From an uncultured Lachnospiraceae bacterium (GTDB lineage Bacteria > Bacillota > Clostridia > Lachnospirales > Lachnospiraceae), in NCBI GenBank assembly GCA_910579425.1, contig CAJTVL010000013.1, positions 7,763 to 71,762 of the forward strand: a stretch of DNA of 64,000 nt, in the 5' to 3' direction. The notes beneath the pieces are model-generated. The model worked only from the letters and a program-made list of their open reading frames with translations, was not told the DNA's origin and searched no databases. Numbering within the stretch: position 1 is the first letter of the stretch; each line of letters opens with the position of its first letter. The translations under genes were made by a program, and so were the position numbers. Positions 35,379 to 44,147 of this stretch are shown here, piece by piece.

Positions 35379-36699
35379 ATTCTATCTCCTCTATGCTTTG
35401 GTATTTGCGTCTGATTATGTCAATATGTTTTTTCTGCTGTTTGCTCATGCCAAATCCCATAAAACGGCAAATATGGTCGTTTTTCAGAATACAGTAACAC
35501 ATCCTTTTCCAGCTCGGAATATCTTTGGTGGACTTAATATCATCCGTATCATCGGGTATCTTGCCAATAAAAACGATCCGTGTCTTTTTGTTCAGGGTGT
35601 AATTGGAAACCCCATTTCTCCGGATCTGATAGCCATGCCGCTCCAGCTCCCGGATATTTTCCTCATCCAGTCCTCCTCCGGTTTTGTGCCAGAATTCAAT
35701 GGAAGTCTTGAACTTCTTGATATAATTATTGCGCAGCCTTGCCGGCAGAGTATCCAGCAAAAACAGGGTATAGGATTTCCAGGTATGGCCCTCCGGCAGG
35801 GTAATATTCCGATACCCCATAGCCTTGGTTCTGCCGTAAATACTTCCGAAATTGGCCCCCTGCACTCTTCCCACCAGCCTGACCCAGATTTCCGGGTCGA
35901 TGACCCTGTATAAATTTAAGGAATCCTTGGAATAATCGTTAAAGGGTGATGCAACCCGCATCTGAGAAACCTTAAGACCAGCCATATAATAGAGATCATA
36001 CAAACGATTATAATCATAGCCAAACAGGTAGTTTGCGTGCCATACATCCTTCGATGACCAGTCAAACAAAGGCGATGCACACCAGACATCTTTAAACTGC
36101 TGCGTAATCCAGCACTCATCCTTATAGCCGTATTTCTTGTTTAGAAAGCCGCTGTATCTCTGAAGCGATTCCGCTGCCCGCATTCCCAGAAGACACACTG
36201 TCTTTTTATTGCCATGCCCCATTTTATACCAGCGTCCAAACTGCCTTGCAAGATCCTCCTGATGCATCCGATACCGATAGGTTGTGATCGGATTATTATC
36301 CAGATGAACCACATACTCTTTTTGAGGCATGGCCCTCACCCAGCTCTCCTTCCTGGTATCGTCCCACGGGTACCAGAACATTTCATAGCTGCTCAGAGCC
36401 GTGCGGGTAGCCATGGGAAGACACACCCAGTAAGGCTCCACCTGATCCTTCACACGCTCAAAGGTTCTCTCCACATATTCGCTGGTCACCGTATACTGAG
36501 CCTCAAAATCCTGATGAAAAAGTCCGATCTTCCTGTCCGGATAATACTTATTCCGATAGTCAAGGGTCAGATTCAGCAAAAGCCCGCTGTCCTTCCCTCC
36601 CGAAAAGGAGATATAGATATTATCAAATTCCCTGAAAATAAACTCCATGCGCTCCAAAAATGCTTCATATACACTCTTTTGTAAATACTCTCTTACCAT
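35368..36699 (-). CDS. IbrA-like PP-loop ATPase (PAPS-reductase family, DUF3440)
   Basis: The product is 443 residues. The N-terminal PP-loop SGGKDS (33-38) begins a PAPS-reductase-like adenylation domain, followed by LLGMRAAESLQRYSGF and a DUF3440-type C-terminal domain (WSSKDVWHANYLFGYDYN). Related enzymes adenylate substrates for sulfur or other transfer; DndC uses the same fold in DNA phosphorothioation. No cysteine desulfurase is nearby. A promoter at 36755-36783 with a palindrome just upstream drives it, and IbrB-like and nfo genes follow. Confidence 0.85.
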   Translation of the reverse strand: MVREYLQKSVYEAFLERMEFIFREFDNIYISFSGGKDSGLLLNLTLDYRNKYYPDRKIGLFHQDFEAQYTVTSEYVERTFERVKDQVEPYWVCLPMATRTALSSYEMFWYPWDDTRKESWVRAMPQKEYVVHLDNNPITTYRYRMHQEDLARQFGRWYKMGHGNKKTVCLLGMRAAESLQRYSGFLNKKYGYKDECWITQQFKDVWCASPLFDWSSKDVWHANYLFGYDYNRLYDLYYMAGLKVSQMRVASPFNDYSKDSLNLYRVIDPEIWVRLVGRVQGANFGSIYGRTKAMGYRNITLPEGHTWKSYTLFLLDTLPARLRNNYIKKFKTSIEFWHKTGGGLDEENIRELERHGYQIRRNGVSNYTLNKKTRIVFIGKIPDDTDDIKSTKDIPSWKRMCYCILKNDHICRFMGFGMSKQQKKHIDIIRRKYQSIEEIEYGV

Positions 36700-36754
36700 G
36701 CCAATCCACCTTCATCCTTGGTATTTTTCCAATTTCCGGAAAACCTTACTTGTG

Positions 36755-36783
36755 AATTTAGCACAGAAAAAGAGTTATTTCAA
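36755..36783 (-). promoter_or_regulatory. promoter of the Ibr operon
   Basis: On the minus strand TTGAAA (36783-36778), a 17-bp spacer ending TGTGC, and TAAATT (36760-36755). Confidence 0.6.
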
Positions 36784-36790
36784 CCAAATA

Positions 36791-36805
36791 TGGTAATTTT
36801 TACCA
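36791..36805. promoter_or_regulatory. operator-like palindrome before the Ibr promoter
   Basis: TGGTAATTTTTACCA is a perfect 6-bp inverted repeat with a TTT centre, ending 8 bp upstream of the -35 box. Confidence 0.45.
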
Positions 36806-36840
36806 CAGGAGCGATATCTGCACCGATCCGCCTGCAATAC

Positions 36841-38229
36841 TTACCTGGTATGTCCGCTCTCCCCTCCGGCCCCTGCATCCAGAATTTTGTTCAGCCGGGT
36901 AAAGAGCATGGCAGCGGTTACGGCAGCCGCCGCAATATCGCTGACCGGCTCGGCCAGAAATACGCCAAACACCTTGTTGGAGAAAAAGAAAGGCAGAATA
37001 AAAATCAGCGGTATCAGAAGCACCAATTTCCGCAGGCAGGCCATAAGCAGGCTGATCTTTGCCTGGCCAAGAGCCATGAAGGTCTGCTGACAGCCGATCT
37101 GCACTCCCGTTGAAAAAATGCCCGCCATATAAATTCTCATTGCCCATACCGTGTAAGCCACAAGGGTGGAATCACTGCTGAAGATCCCTGCAAAAACCTG
37201 GGGAAAGATCAGCAAAAGCAGCCACATAAACGCGGCGTAGACCGTACAGGCGCCAAACTGGCAGCGGAAAGCCTGCTTCACGCGCTCTCTCTTGCCCGCG
37301 CCGAAATTGTAGCTCATAATAGGCTGGCCGCCCTGGCAGATTCCCTGCAGGGGTAACATTACCAACTGGCTGCAGGAGGATATGATGGTCATGGCTCCCA
37401 CCGCCACATCGCCGCCAAAGCGGGAAAGGCTGCTGTTAAAGCTGATATTCAGAATGCTTTCTGTGCTGAGCATGACAAAGGTGGAAATCCCCAGTCCCAG
37501 GCAGGGAAAAATCACGCCGGGAATAATCTTCATATCCGGCAGGGTCAGCCGAAGCATGGTCTTGGGGCTTCTCAAAAACCATAACACCCATATGGCGCTG
37601 ATAGCCTGGCTGGCTACCGTGGCAATTGCCGCACCCCGAACCCCCATTCCAAAGCCGAAAATCAGAATGGGATCCAGGATAATATTGCACACCGCCCCCA
37701 CCACTGTGGTAATCATACTGAATTTGGCAAATCCCTGTGTGGTGATAAAGGGATTCAGCCCCATAACGATCATCACAAAAATGGTTCCCAATATGTAAAT
37801 CCGGGCATAGGAAAGGGCATAGGGCAGCGTCACATCACTGGCGCCGAACAGCCTCAGAAGCTGGGGAGTGAAAATATAGAAGAATACCGTCTGCAGCACT
37901 GCAAGAATCAACAGTACGGAAAAACAGTTGCCCAGGATCTTCTGTGCTCCCTCCTGGTCCTTCTTTCCCATGGCAATGGCCGCCCTGGGCGCCCCGCCGG
38001 AGCCTGCCAGCATGGCAAAGGCGTTGATCATCATCAGGATTGGCAGAAACAGCCCCACCCCCGTCAGGGCGGACGCCCCCGCATCCGGGATATGCCCAAT
38101 GTAAATCCGGTCTACGATGTTGTACAGCATGTTGATCAGCTGCGCCACTACCGCAGGAATCGCCAGATTCAACATCAATTTCGGTATGCTCCCGCTCCCC
38201 ATATCCTGCTTTATTTTTTGTTTTGCCAT
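36841..38229 (-). CDS. MATE-family efflux transporter
   Basis: The product is 462 residues with two MatE repeats. N-terminal GSIPKLMLNLAIPAVVAQLINMLYNIVDRIYIG, and PLQGICQGGQPIMSYNFGAGK after the second repeat start, are characteristic of the clostridial MepA-like class. The export substrate is unknown. The ATG at 38229 has AAAGGAG about 9 bp upstream. It is only distantly similar to the other MATE gene at 32579, so this is not a tandem duplication. Confidence 0.92.
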   Translation of the reverse strand: MAKQKIKQDMGSGSIPKLMLNLAIPAVVAQLINMLYNIVDRIYIGHIPDAGASALTGVGLFLPILMMINAFAMLAGSGGAPRAAIAMGKKDQEGAQKILGNCFSVLLILAVLQTVFFYIFTPQLLRLFGASDVTLPYALSYARIYILGTIFVMIVMGLNPFITTQGFAKFSMITTVVGAVCNIILDPILIFGFGMGVRGAAIATVASQAISAIWVLWFLRSPKTMLRLTLPDMKIIPGVIFPCLGLGISTFVMLSTESILNISFNSSLSRFGGDVAVGAMTIISSCSQLVMLPLQGICQGGQPIMSYNFGAGKRERVKQAFRCQFGACTVYAAFMWLLLLIFPQVFAGIFSSDSTLVAYTVWAMRIYMAGIFSTGVQIGCQQTFMALGQAKISLLMACLRKLVLLIPLIFILPFFFSNKVFGVFLAEPVSDIAAAAVTAAMLFTRLNKILDAGAGGESGHTR

Positions 38230-38548
38230 AAAAATTGCTCCTTTCCTTATAAGTACTGCTTTTACTGTTTATTTCCCTTCCCCTGCTTCACATCTGCCTG
38301 CGCATCACCAGATATTCGGCCCCTGGCTGATAATAGGGGCAGTCCTGAAATTTATTATACATGGCGGCTGAATACTTGTAAATCGCCCGTTTGTAAAAAC
38401 TGCACAAAAAATGCTGGGTCGTGCATAGTTTCTATACGACAAAAAAGTCGTAATTCTCCATTAAAAACAGTCCTTGAAATTTTTTACCGGTATAGGTAAA
38501 ATAGAAATACAGTAATACAAGACTTTTTAAAAAGGAATTGAATGTAAA
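38230..38548. other. intergenic region between MATE and chemoreceptor genes
   Basis: 319 bp without a gene. It holds a small inverted repeat TACGAC-AAAAAA-GTCGTA at 38435-38452 and the chemoreceptor promoter at 38474-38502. Nothing else is recognised. Confidence 0.5.
38474..38502 (+). promoter_or_regulatory. sigma-A promoter of the chemoreceptor gene
   Basis: TTGAAA (38474-38479), a 17-bp spacer, and TAAAAT (38497-38502). The match is to the housekeeping consensus rather than a flagellar sigma-28 promoter. Confidence 0.7.
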
Positions 38549-40516
38549 ATGAAAAAAATCCAAACAAAAATTATGCTTTTGGTCATGGCAGCAACTTTAG
38601 GCGTTTCCGCCGTCAATAGTCTGCAGGGTGTAAAGACGACCCGTAATTCCACAATATCAGCAATTGAGAAAACTTTGGGGGAAACAACGAAGCTTGCCGC
38701 AACCGCGGCACAGAATATGATTTCTACATACACGCTTATTATTGCGGAGATTGCAGCAAATCCGATGCTTTATGACCCAAACCTCTCACAAACGCAGAAG
38801 CAGGAATTTATTGAGTCGAAGGTGAAATTGTATTATATGCGGTTCGGCGGTATGGCCGATCTGAATGGTTATGATGCGGTTCATGACGTGGACATTTCCG
38901 AAGAGCCCTTTTTTCAGGAGGCAATAAAAGGAACGAATTATATGTCTTCTCCTTATGTGGACGGGGACGATCTGTTTTTAATTGTCTCCGCCCCGATCAA
39001 AGAGGGGGATACCATACACGGCGTACTTTATTTCCAGTGCGACAGCTATATTTTGCAATCTATTGTAGAAGAAATCCAGATTGGCGAAGAAGGTGAATCC
39101 TATATCCTGGATAAATACGGCGTGACCATTGCCTGCGGAAATAAAGAGGCCGTACTGGAACAGGAAAACATTACAGAAGAAGCCTTGGAAAATCCGGAAA
39201 ATCAGGATCTGCAGGTCTTGGCAGAAGTGGAAAAGAAAATGATAGCCGGAGAGAGCGGCATTGCGTTCTACTCTTATGCAGAGGACAATTCCAGCAATAT
39301 CCAGGGATACACTCCGATTCCGGGAACGGATGGCTGGAGCGTCGCCGTGACAATGGACGAAGACGAGTTCATGCAGGACGCTTATGCAGCAAATAACAGG
39401 CAGGTTATGGTTTCTATTTCACTATGCCTTGCCGTTCTTCTGGTTGCGGCTTTCCTCAGCCTTTCAATTGCAAGGCCGATCGTGCTCTGTGCCGAGCGCC
39501 TGCGCGCGCTTGCGAAAGGGGATCTGAAGAGTCCTATGCCTGAAGTCAGAAGCAAAGACGAGGTACATATACTGGCAGAATCTATTGCCAGCCTGATTGA
39601 GAATTTCCATACGATCGTAGAGGAAGTGGGTACGATACTGGGCGCAATTGCAGACGGCGATTTGACGAAGGACACATTCCATGCGGATTATCCGGGGGAT
39701 TTCAGTGATTTGCAGAATTATCTCCGGATTATCAACGAAAAACTTAACGCGACCCTGAGCGGTATTGTAGAAGCGGCAATGCATGTTTCCGCCAATGCTG
39801 ACCAGATGGCATCCAGCAGTTCCCTGCTCTCTCAGGGCGCCCTGGAACAGTCCAGCGCAGTAGAAGAGCTATCCGTTACCATGTCGGATATGGATCATGA
39901 AGCGGAGAAAACAAATGAGTCCGTCCTTGAAGCGAAAGAAATCGTCGATTATACCGGAGCAAAGCTGCAGGAAAGCGGCCGGGATATTGAGGGGCTGAAT
40001 CAGGCGATGAACCTGATTATGTCCTCTACCAATGAAATCAGCCATATTATCGACAGCATTGAAGACATCGCCCTCCAGACCAATCTCCTGGCGCTGAATG
40101 CCTCGGTGGAAGCGGCTCACGCAGGGGAGGCCGGCAAAGGATTTGCGGTTGTGGCAGGAGAAATACGCGAGCTTGCCGCCAGGTCTGATGAAGCGGCAAA
40201 AGCAACGATGGAACTGATCAGACGCTCCACAGAGGCGGCAAACGGCGGAAACGAGATGGTAGAAAAGGTTACAGATTCCGTGACAAGTATCGTTGCCAAA
40301 TCTACCCGTATCGCAGAGCAGATGAATATCGTATCAGAGGCCATAGGGCGCCAGACGGGATCCATCGGCCAGGTTTCGGAGGCGCTCAGCCAGATTTCCA
40401 GCGTGGTGCAATCCAACACCTCATCAGCGGAAGAAAGCGCTGTTTCCAGCAAAGAGTTATCGGAACAGGCTGCCCGGCTGCAGCAGCTTGTCAGCAGTTT
40501 TTCCTTACACAGATAA
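38549..40516 (+). CDS. methyl-accepting chemotaxis protein
   Basis: The product is 655 residues. A first membrane helix (about 7-27) is followed by an extracellular double-Cache sensor (about 35-275, with SPYVDGDDLFLIVSAPIK), a second helix (about 290-312) and a HAMP domain. The coiled signalling domain carries the hairpin tip LLALNASVEAAHAGEAGKGF and EIRELAARS. dCache receptors usually sense amino acids or other small metabolites. The ribosome binding site (AAGGA) is about 12 bp from the ATG. No other chemotaxis gene is in the window. Confidence 0.93.
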   Translation: MKKIQTKIMLLVMAATLGVSAVNSLQGVKTTRNSTISAIEKTLGETTKLAATAAQNMISTYTLIIAEIAANPMLYDPNLSQTQKQEFIESKVKLYYMRFGGMADLNGYDAVHDVDISEEPFFQEAIKGTNYMSSPYVDGDDLFLIVSAPIKEGDTIHGVLYFQCDSYILQSIVEEIQIGEEGESYILDKYGVTIACGNKEAVLEQENITEEALENPENQDLQVLAEVEKKMIAGESGIAFYSYAEDNSSNIQGYTPIPGTDGWSVAVTMDEDEFMQDAYAANNRQVMVSISLCLAVLLVAAFLSLSIARPIVLCAERLRALAKGDLKSPMPEVRSKDEVHILAESIASLIENFHTIVEEVGTILGAIADGDLTKDTFHADYPGDFSDLQNYLRIINEKLNATLSGIVEAAMHVSANADQMASSSSLLSQGALEQSSAVEELSVTMSDMDHEAEKTNESVLEAKEIVDYTGAKLQESGRDIEGLNQAMNLIMSSTNEISHIIDSIEDIALQTNLLALNASVEAAHAGEAGKGFAVVAGEIRELAARSDEAAKATMELIRRSTEAANGGNEMVEKVTDSVTSIVAKSTRIAEQMNIVSEAIGRQTGSIGQVSEALSQISSVVQSNTSSAEESAVSSKELSEQAARLQQLVSSFSLHR

Positions 40517-40521
40517 GCGTT

Positions 40522-40553
40522 AAGGCAGGCGGAATCCGTTCCCCTGCCTTTTG
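40522..40553. terminator. terminator between the chemoreceptor and spoIVB genes
   Basis: AAGGCAGG pairs with CCTGCCTT around an internal GGA/TCC pairing, with TTTTG on the plus side. It serves both convergent genes. Confidence 0.75.
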
Positions 40554-40554
40554 A

Positions 40555-41859
40555 TTAATGCATCAGCATCTCTTCAATAAAAATCCCATATCCCTTTGAA
40601 GGATCCTGCACCAATACATGAGTCACCGCCCCCACCAGCTTGTCGTCCTGGATGATGGGGCTGCCGCTCATGCCCTGGACAATCCCTCCGGTTGCCATGA
40701 TCAGCTCCGGATCTACGATTTCAAGGACAATTCCCCGGTTGACGTTGTCATTTTCCAGATTAATATCAATGATTTCAATATCATAGGCCTGGGGCTCTCC
40801 TCCAAGAGAGCAGATGATCTGGGCGGGGCCTTTTTTAATCTCCTGCTTTAAGCCGATAGGCAGATAGTCATAATCCGCAGCTTTCGCCGTTTCCGGGCTG
40901 CAGATACCAAAAATTCCCCGGGTGGTATTGTCCGTAATATCTCCCATAATGTTCCTGTCATCATATTCGATAAAACCTGTCAATTCCCCCGGCGATCCAT
41001 TGGTGCCTCTGGTAATTCCTATGATTTCCGTGTGATAAAGAGTTCCCTTGGACAGAGACATCAATGTGCTGGTATCCACATCATTGATGCCATGCCCAAG
41101 AGCGCCAAAGCATCCGCGCTCGTCAATATAGGTCATAGTCCCAACCCCCTGGGCATTGTCTCTGACCCAGATTCCCATTTTGTATTCTCCGCTCTGGTTC
41201 ATCTCCGGTCTCGCCTTTACCTCGATTTCACTCTTCCCTCTCTGTACCTTAAATACCATTTCCTGGCCGTCGCTGTGGGTGATTTTCTCAATCACCTCCT
41301 TCTTCGCGCTAACGGCCTCATCATTAATCTCCAGGATATAATCCCCTACCTGAAATACAAATTCCCCCGGACTGTACCTGCGCCCGTCTTCCCCCTCAAA
41401 CTCTCCGACTCCTACCACCAGCACTCCCTGGGTTTTTACATAAATCCCTATCGGGATTCCTGCAGGCTTTAATTTTAAATCCTGTATAACCTCAACATCC
41501 ACTTCCTTAAACGGTATCATTCCAAAGAGCCGTAGCTGAAGCTTATACTGATCTACCTGATTGGCCTTTATGGTGACCGGGTGTCCCAGATTAATGTAAA
41601 CGCTGTTGTTCACTTCGGGAGAAGAACTGACAGTTCCGCTTACCTCAATGGCATCCTTATATAACTCGCCGGCCGCCGGCACCTTAAAATCCAATTCCTG
41701 TTCCACCCCCGCCTTAATCATGATGGTGGACGGAACGCGCAGCCATATAAAATAGTAAGCAGAGAGCATTACCCCAAATACGCCAAAGGCAAGTAATACA
41801 TACAAAAATTTTTTATATGCCCGAATCAAGCGATGATCCGGTTCCTTTAAACATTCCAA
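40555..41859 (-). CDS. spoIVB: SpoIVB serine peptidase
   Basis: The product is about 434 residues. One N-terminal membrane helix (about 18-38) is followed by a PDZ domain (VGDYILEINDEAVSAKKEV) and the S55 peptidase domain with His in GALGHGIND and Ser in QGMSGSPIIQDDKLVGAVTHVL. SpoIVB is released into the intermembrane space of the forespore and signals activation of pro-sigma-K. A terminator (41886-41912) lies within the longer frame to 41901, so the TTG at 41859 (AAAGGA 9 bp upstream) is the likely start. spo0A, its usual downstream neighbour, is absent. Confidence 0.9.
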   Translation of the reverse strand: MECLKEPDHRLIRAYKKFLYVLLAFGVFGVMLSAYYFIWLRVPSTIMIKAGVEQELDFKVPAAGELYKDAIEVSGTVSSSPEVNNSVYINLGHPVTIKANQVDQYKLQLRLFGMIPFKEVDVEVIQDLKLKPAGIPIGIYVKTQGVLVVGVGEFEGEDGRRYSPGEFVFQVGDYILEINDEAVSAKKEVIEKITHSDGQEMVFKVQRGKSEIEVKARPEMNQSGEYKMGIWVRDNAQGVGTMTYIDERGCFGALGHGINDVDTSTLMSLSKGTLYHTEIIGITRGTNGSPGELTGFIEYDDRNIMGDITDNTTRGIFGICSPETAKAADYDYLPIGLKQEIKKGPAQIICSLGGEPQAYDIEIIDINLENDNVNRGIVLEIVDPELIMATGGIVQGMSGSPIIQDDKLVGAVTHVLVQDPSKGYGIFIEEMLMH

Positions 41860-41885
41860 GTCTCCACATCCTTTATTTTTTAGTA

Positions 41886-41912
41886 CAAAAAGGACATACA
41901 CGCAGTATGTCC
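41886..41912 (-). terminator. terminator of the recN operon
   Basis: On the minus strand GGACATAC pairs with GTATGTCC around a 5-nt loop, followed by TTTTT. It separates spoIVB from the recN transcript. Confidence 0.8.
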
Positions 41913-41953
41913 CTTTTAGTATGCGAAAAACTTGAAATTTTAATTGCAGGAAT

Positions 41954-43663
41954 TTATTTTTTTACTTCCAAATTGTAACAATCTTTTTTAACCTTTGCGG
42001 CGGCTTCTTTCATTTCCCTCGCATTTTCCAGAACTGCCTCCGTCAGCTCTCCGCTGCCAAGAAGCCTTGCCAGCTCCTTCCTGCTCTCCTGTTCCGAAAG
42101 CTTTCTGATGTCCGTAACCGTCCTGTCTTTTTTCAGGCCCTTTTCAATCAGGAAGTGGGCGTCGGCCATGGATGCGATCTGAGCCAGGTGGGTGATGCAG
42201 ATAATCTGATGATCCCTCGAGAGTCTCCCTAGCTTTTCCGAAACCTTCCATGCCGTTCTGCCACTGATTCCCGTATCAATCTCATCAAACACAAGGGTAT
42301 CCGTTTCATCCTTATCGGCAAATACCGTCTTAAAAGCCAGCATAATGCGGGATAATTCTCCGCCGCTGGCAATCTGCCAGAGAGGTTTTGGCGCTTCCCC
42401 CGGATTGGTGGAGATCAAAAATTCCACCTTGTCACAGCCCTCCGCCGAGAAGTCCTCTTCTTTGGATGTAATGGAAATGGAAAATTCCACGTCCAGAAAA
42501 TTCAAATCCACCAAAGCCTCTTTCAGCTTCTCTCTCAGAGGCTCCGCCGCGCTCCCCCGAAGCTTTGTCAGTTTTTTACAGAGCTGCAGCACTTCTTTTT
42601 CCCGCCGCTTTATTTTTTCCCTGAGCTGTTCTTTGTATGCCTCGAAATTTTCAAGCTTCAGGAGCGTCTGTTGTTTTTCCTCCTGGGCCTTCAGAATGTC
42701 CTCGAGATTATCCCCATATTTACTCTTTAAATGATTCAACACATTGAGCCTTTCCTCTAAAAGAGTAAACTCTTCCCCGTCAAATTCAAGACTGTCCTCG
42801 TACTGGGCCATGGCGCGGTTAAAATCATTAAGCAGATCGTCAATATCCGTAAGCTGTGCGATCAAAGGCATGCTTTCCTCATCATATGCGCCCAGGGATT
42901 TGAGTTCCCGCAGGGCATGGCCTATAGCAAGGCCCGCGCTTCCCTCCTCCTCATATCCGGTTAGACTATGAACGGCATAGACTACTTCCTTCACCTTCTT
43001 TGCATTGACCAGCCTTCGATATTTTTTTTCAACCTGATCATCTTCCAGGGGATTTAATGCGGCGGCCTCAATTTCATCGATCTCAAAGGAAAGGAGCCTT
43101 GCTTCCCTCTCCCGCGCTGCCTCATCTGAGGTCTGCTCCTCCAGCTCTTCCTTCCACTTTCTGTAGTCCGAAAGCTTTTCCTTTAACTCTGTCTTGATCT
43201 TTTCCGCATCATTTCCGATATAATCATCCAACATTTTCCTGGCGGCCTGAGGCTTTAGCAGCGACTGATGCTCATGCTGCCCGTACATGTCCAAAAGCCA
43301 CCCCGAAAGGTTCTTCAATTGTCCCGCGCTGATGGTTTCCCCATTAACGCGGCAGATGCTTCTTGCAGCCATAATCTTTCTCTGGAGGATCAGGGTCTGA
43401 TCCTCCTCCACGGGGAGCTCCAGGGCCCTGATCCAATTGCACTGTTGTTCATTTAAAGAAAAAGTAAGCTCCACCAGAGCATACTCCTCCCCTGTACGGA
43501 TATAATCCTTCCCTGCCTTCCCTCCCAGAGCCAGATTGATGGAGCCGATAATGATAGACTTTCCCGCTCCTGTTTCCCCGGTAAGAATATTCATTCCCGG
43601 CGAGAAGAACACCTCCTGCTCATCAATCAGCGCCAGATTTTTTACATGAAGACTTTCAAGCAT
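41954..43663 (-). CDS. recN: DNA repair protein RecN
   Basis: The product is 569 residues, an SMC-like ATPase for double-strand break repair. Walker A is GETGAGKS (29-36). Long coiled-coil arms occupy the middle (about 155-370), the signature is SGGELSRIMLAFK, and Walker B is TLVFDEIDTGISG. It is the last gene of the housekeeping operon and starts 14 bp after argR. Expression in relatives is SOS- or growth-linked; no LexA box was looked for in detail. Confidence 0.96.
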   Translation of the reverse strand: MLESLHVKNLALIDEQEVFFSPGMNILTGETGAGKSIIIGSINLALGGKAGKDYIRTGEEYALVELTFSLNEQQCNWIRALELPVEEDQTLILQRKIMAARSICRVNGETISAGQLKNLSGWLLDMYGQHEHQSLLKPQAARKMLDDYIGNDAEKIKTELKEKLSDYRKWKEELEEQTSDEAAREREARLLSFEIDEIEAAALNPLEDDQVEKKYRRLVNAKKVKEVVYAVHSLTGYEEEGSAGLAIGHALRELKSLGAYDEESMPLIAQLTDIDDLLNDFNRAMAQYEDSLEFDGEEFTLLEERLNVLNHLKSKYGDNLEDILKAQEEKQQTLLKLENFEAYKEQLREKIKRREKEVLQLCKKLTKLRGSAAEPLREKLKEALVDLNFLDVEFSISITSKEEDFSAEGCDKVEFLISTNPGEAPKPLWQIASGGELSRIMLAFKTVFADKDETDTLVFDEIDTGISGRTAWKVSEKLGRLSRDHQIICITHLAQIASMADAHFLIEKGLKKDRTVTDIRKLSEQESRKELARLLGSGELTEAVLENAREMKEAAAKVKKDCYNLEVKK

Positions 43664-43677
43664 GAATAACCTCCCTT

Positions 43678-44130
43678 TTATCCCTCCAGCATATTACGGA
43701 TTTTCTCCATAACGCACTCCGTATCCTCCACCGTTCTGACTGCCATCATAATGGTGTCATCCCCTGCGATTGAACCCACAATCTCCTTCAGCTTCATGGC
43801 GTCTATGGCTGCCGCTACTGCCATGGCCATCCCGGATACGGTTTTCACCACAAGGATATTCTGTGCCATATCCATGGAAACAAATCCGTCTTTCAGCACC
43901 CGTATATATTTGTCGTTGAGATAATGGTCGCTCTGTACCAAAATCGTATATTTCTGCCTTCCGTCCCCGATCGGAATCTTGGAAAGCTTTAACTCCCTGA
44001 TGTCCCTTGACACGGTTGCCTGTGTTACCGGATAGCCGTCTGCCTTCAGCCTCTCCGCTAACTCCTCCTGGGTTTCAATTTCAAACTCCTCCACCAGCTC
44101 CTTAATCCTCTGATGCCTGCTCTTTTTCAT
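43678..44130 (-). CDS. argR: arginine repressor
   Basis: The product is 150 residues. A winged helix-turn-helix (TQEELAERLKADGYPVTQATVSRDIRELKL) is followed by a C-terminal hexamerisation and arginine-binding domain (GSIAGDDTIMMAVR). It represses arginine biosynthesis and activates catabolism in relatives. It lies between nadK and recN, the conserved clostridial position, and shares their transcript. Confidence 0.95.
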   Translation of the reverse strand: MKKSRHQRIKELVEEFEIETQEELAERLKADGYPVTQATVSRDIRELKLSKIPIGDGRQKYTILVQSDHYLNDKYIRVLKDGFVSMDMAQNILVVKTVSGMAMAVAAAIDAMKLKEIVGSIAGDDTIMMAVRTVEDTECVMEKIRNMLEG

Positions 44131-44147
44131 AAATATCCTCCCAAAAT

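Noticed and set aside
32579..38229. Tandem duplication of the two MATE genes
   Set aside because: They belong to different MATE subgroups by their N-terminal sequences and are separated by three unrelated genes.
38461..38548. A sigma-28 promoter for the chemoreceptor gene
   Set aside because: The spacing and boxes fit TTGAAA-17-TAAAAT far better than TAAA-N15-GCCGATAA.
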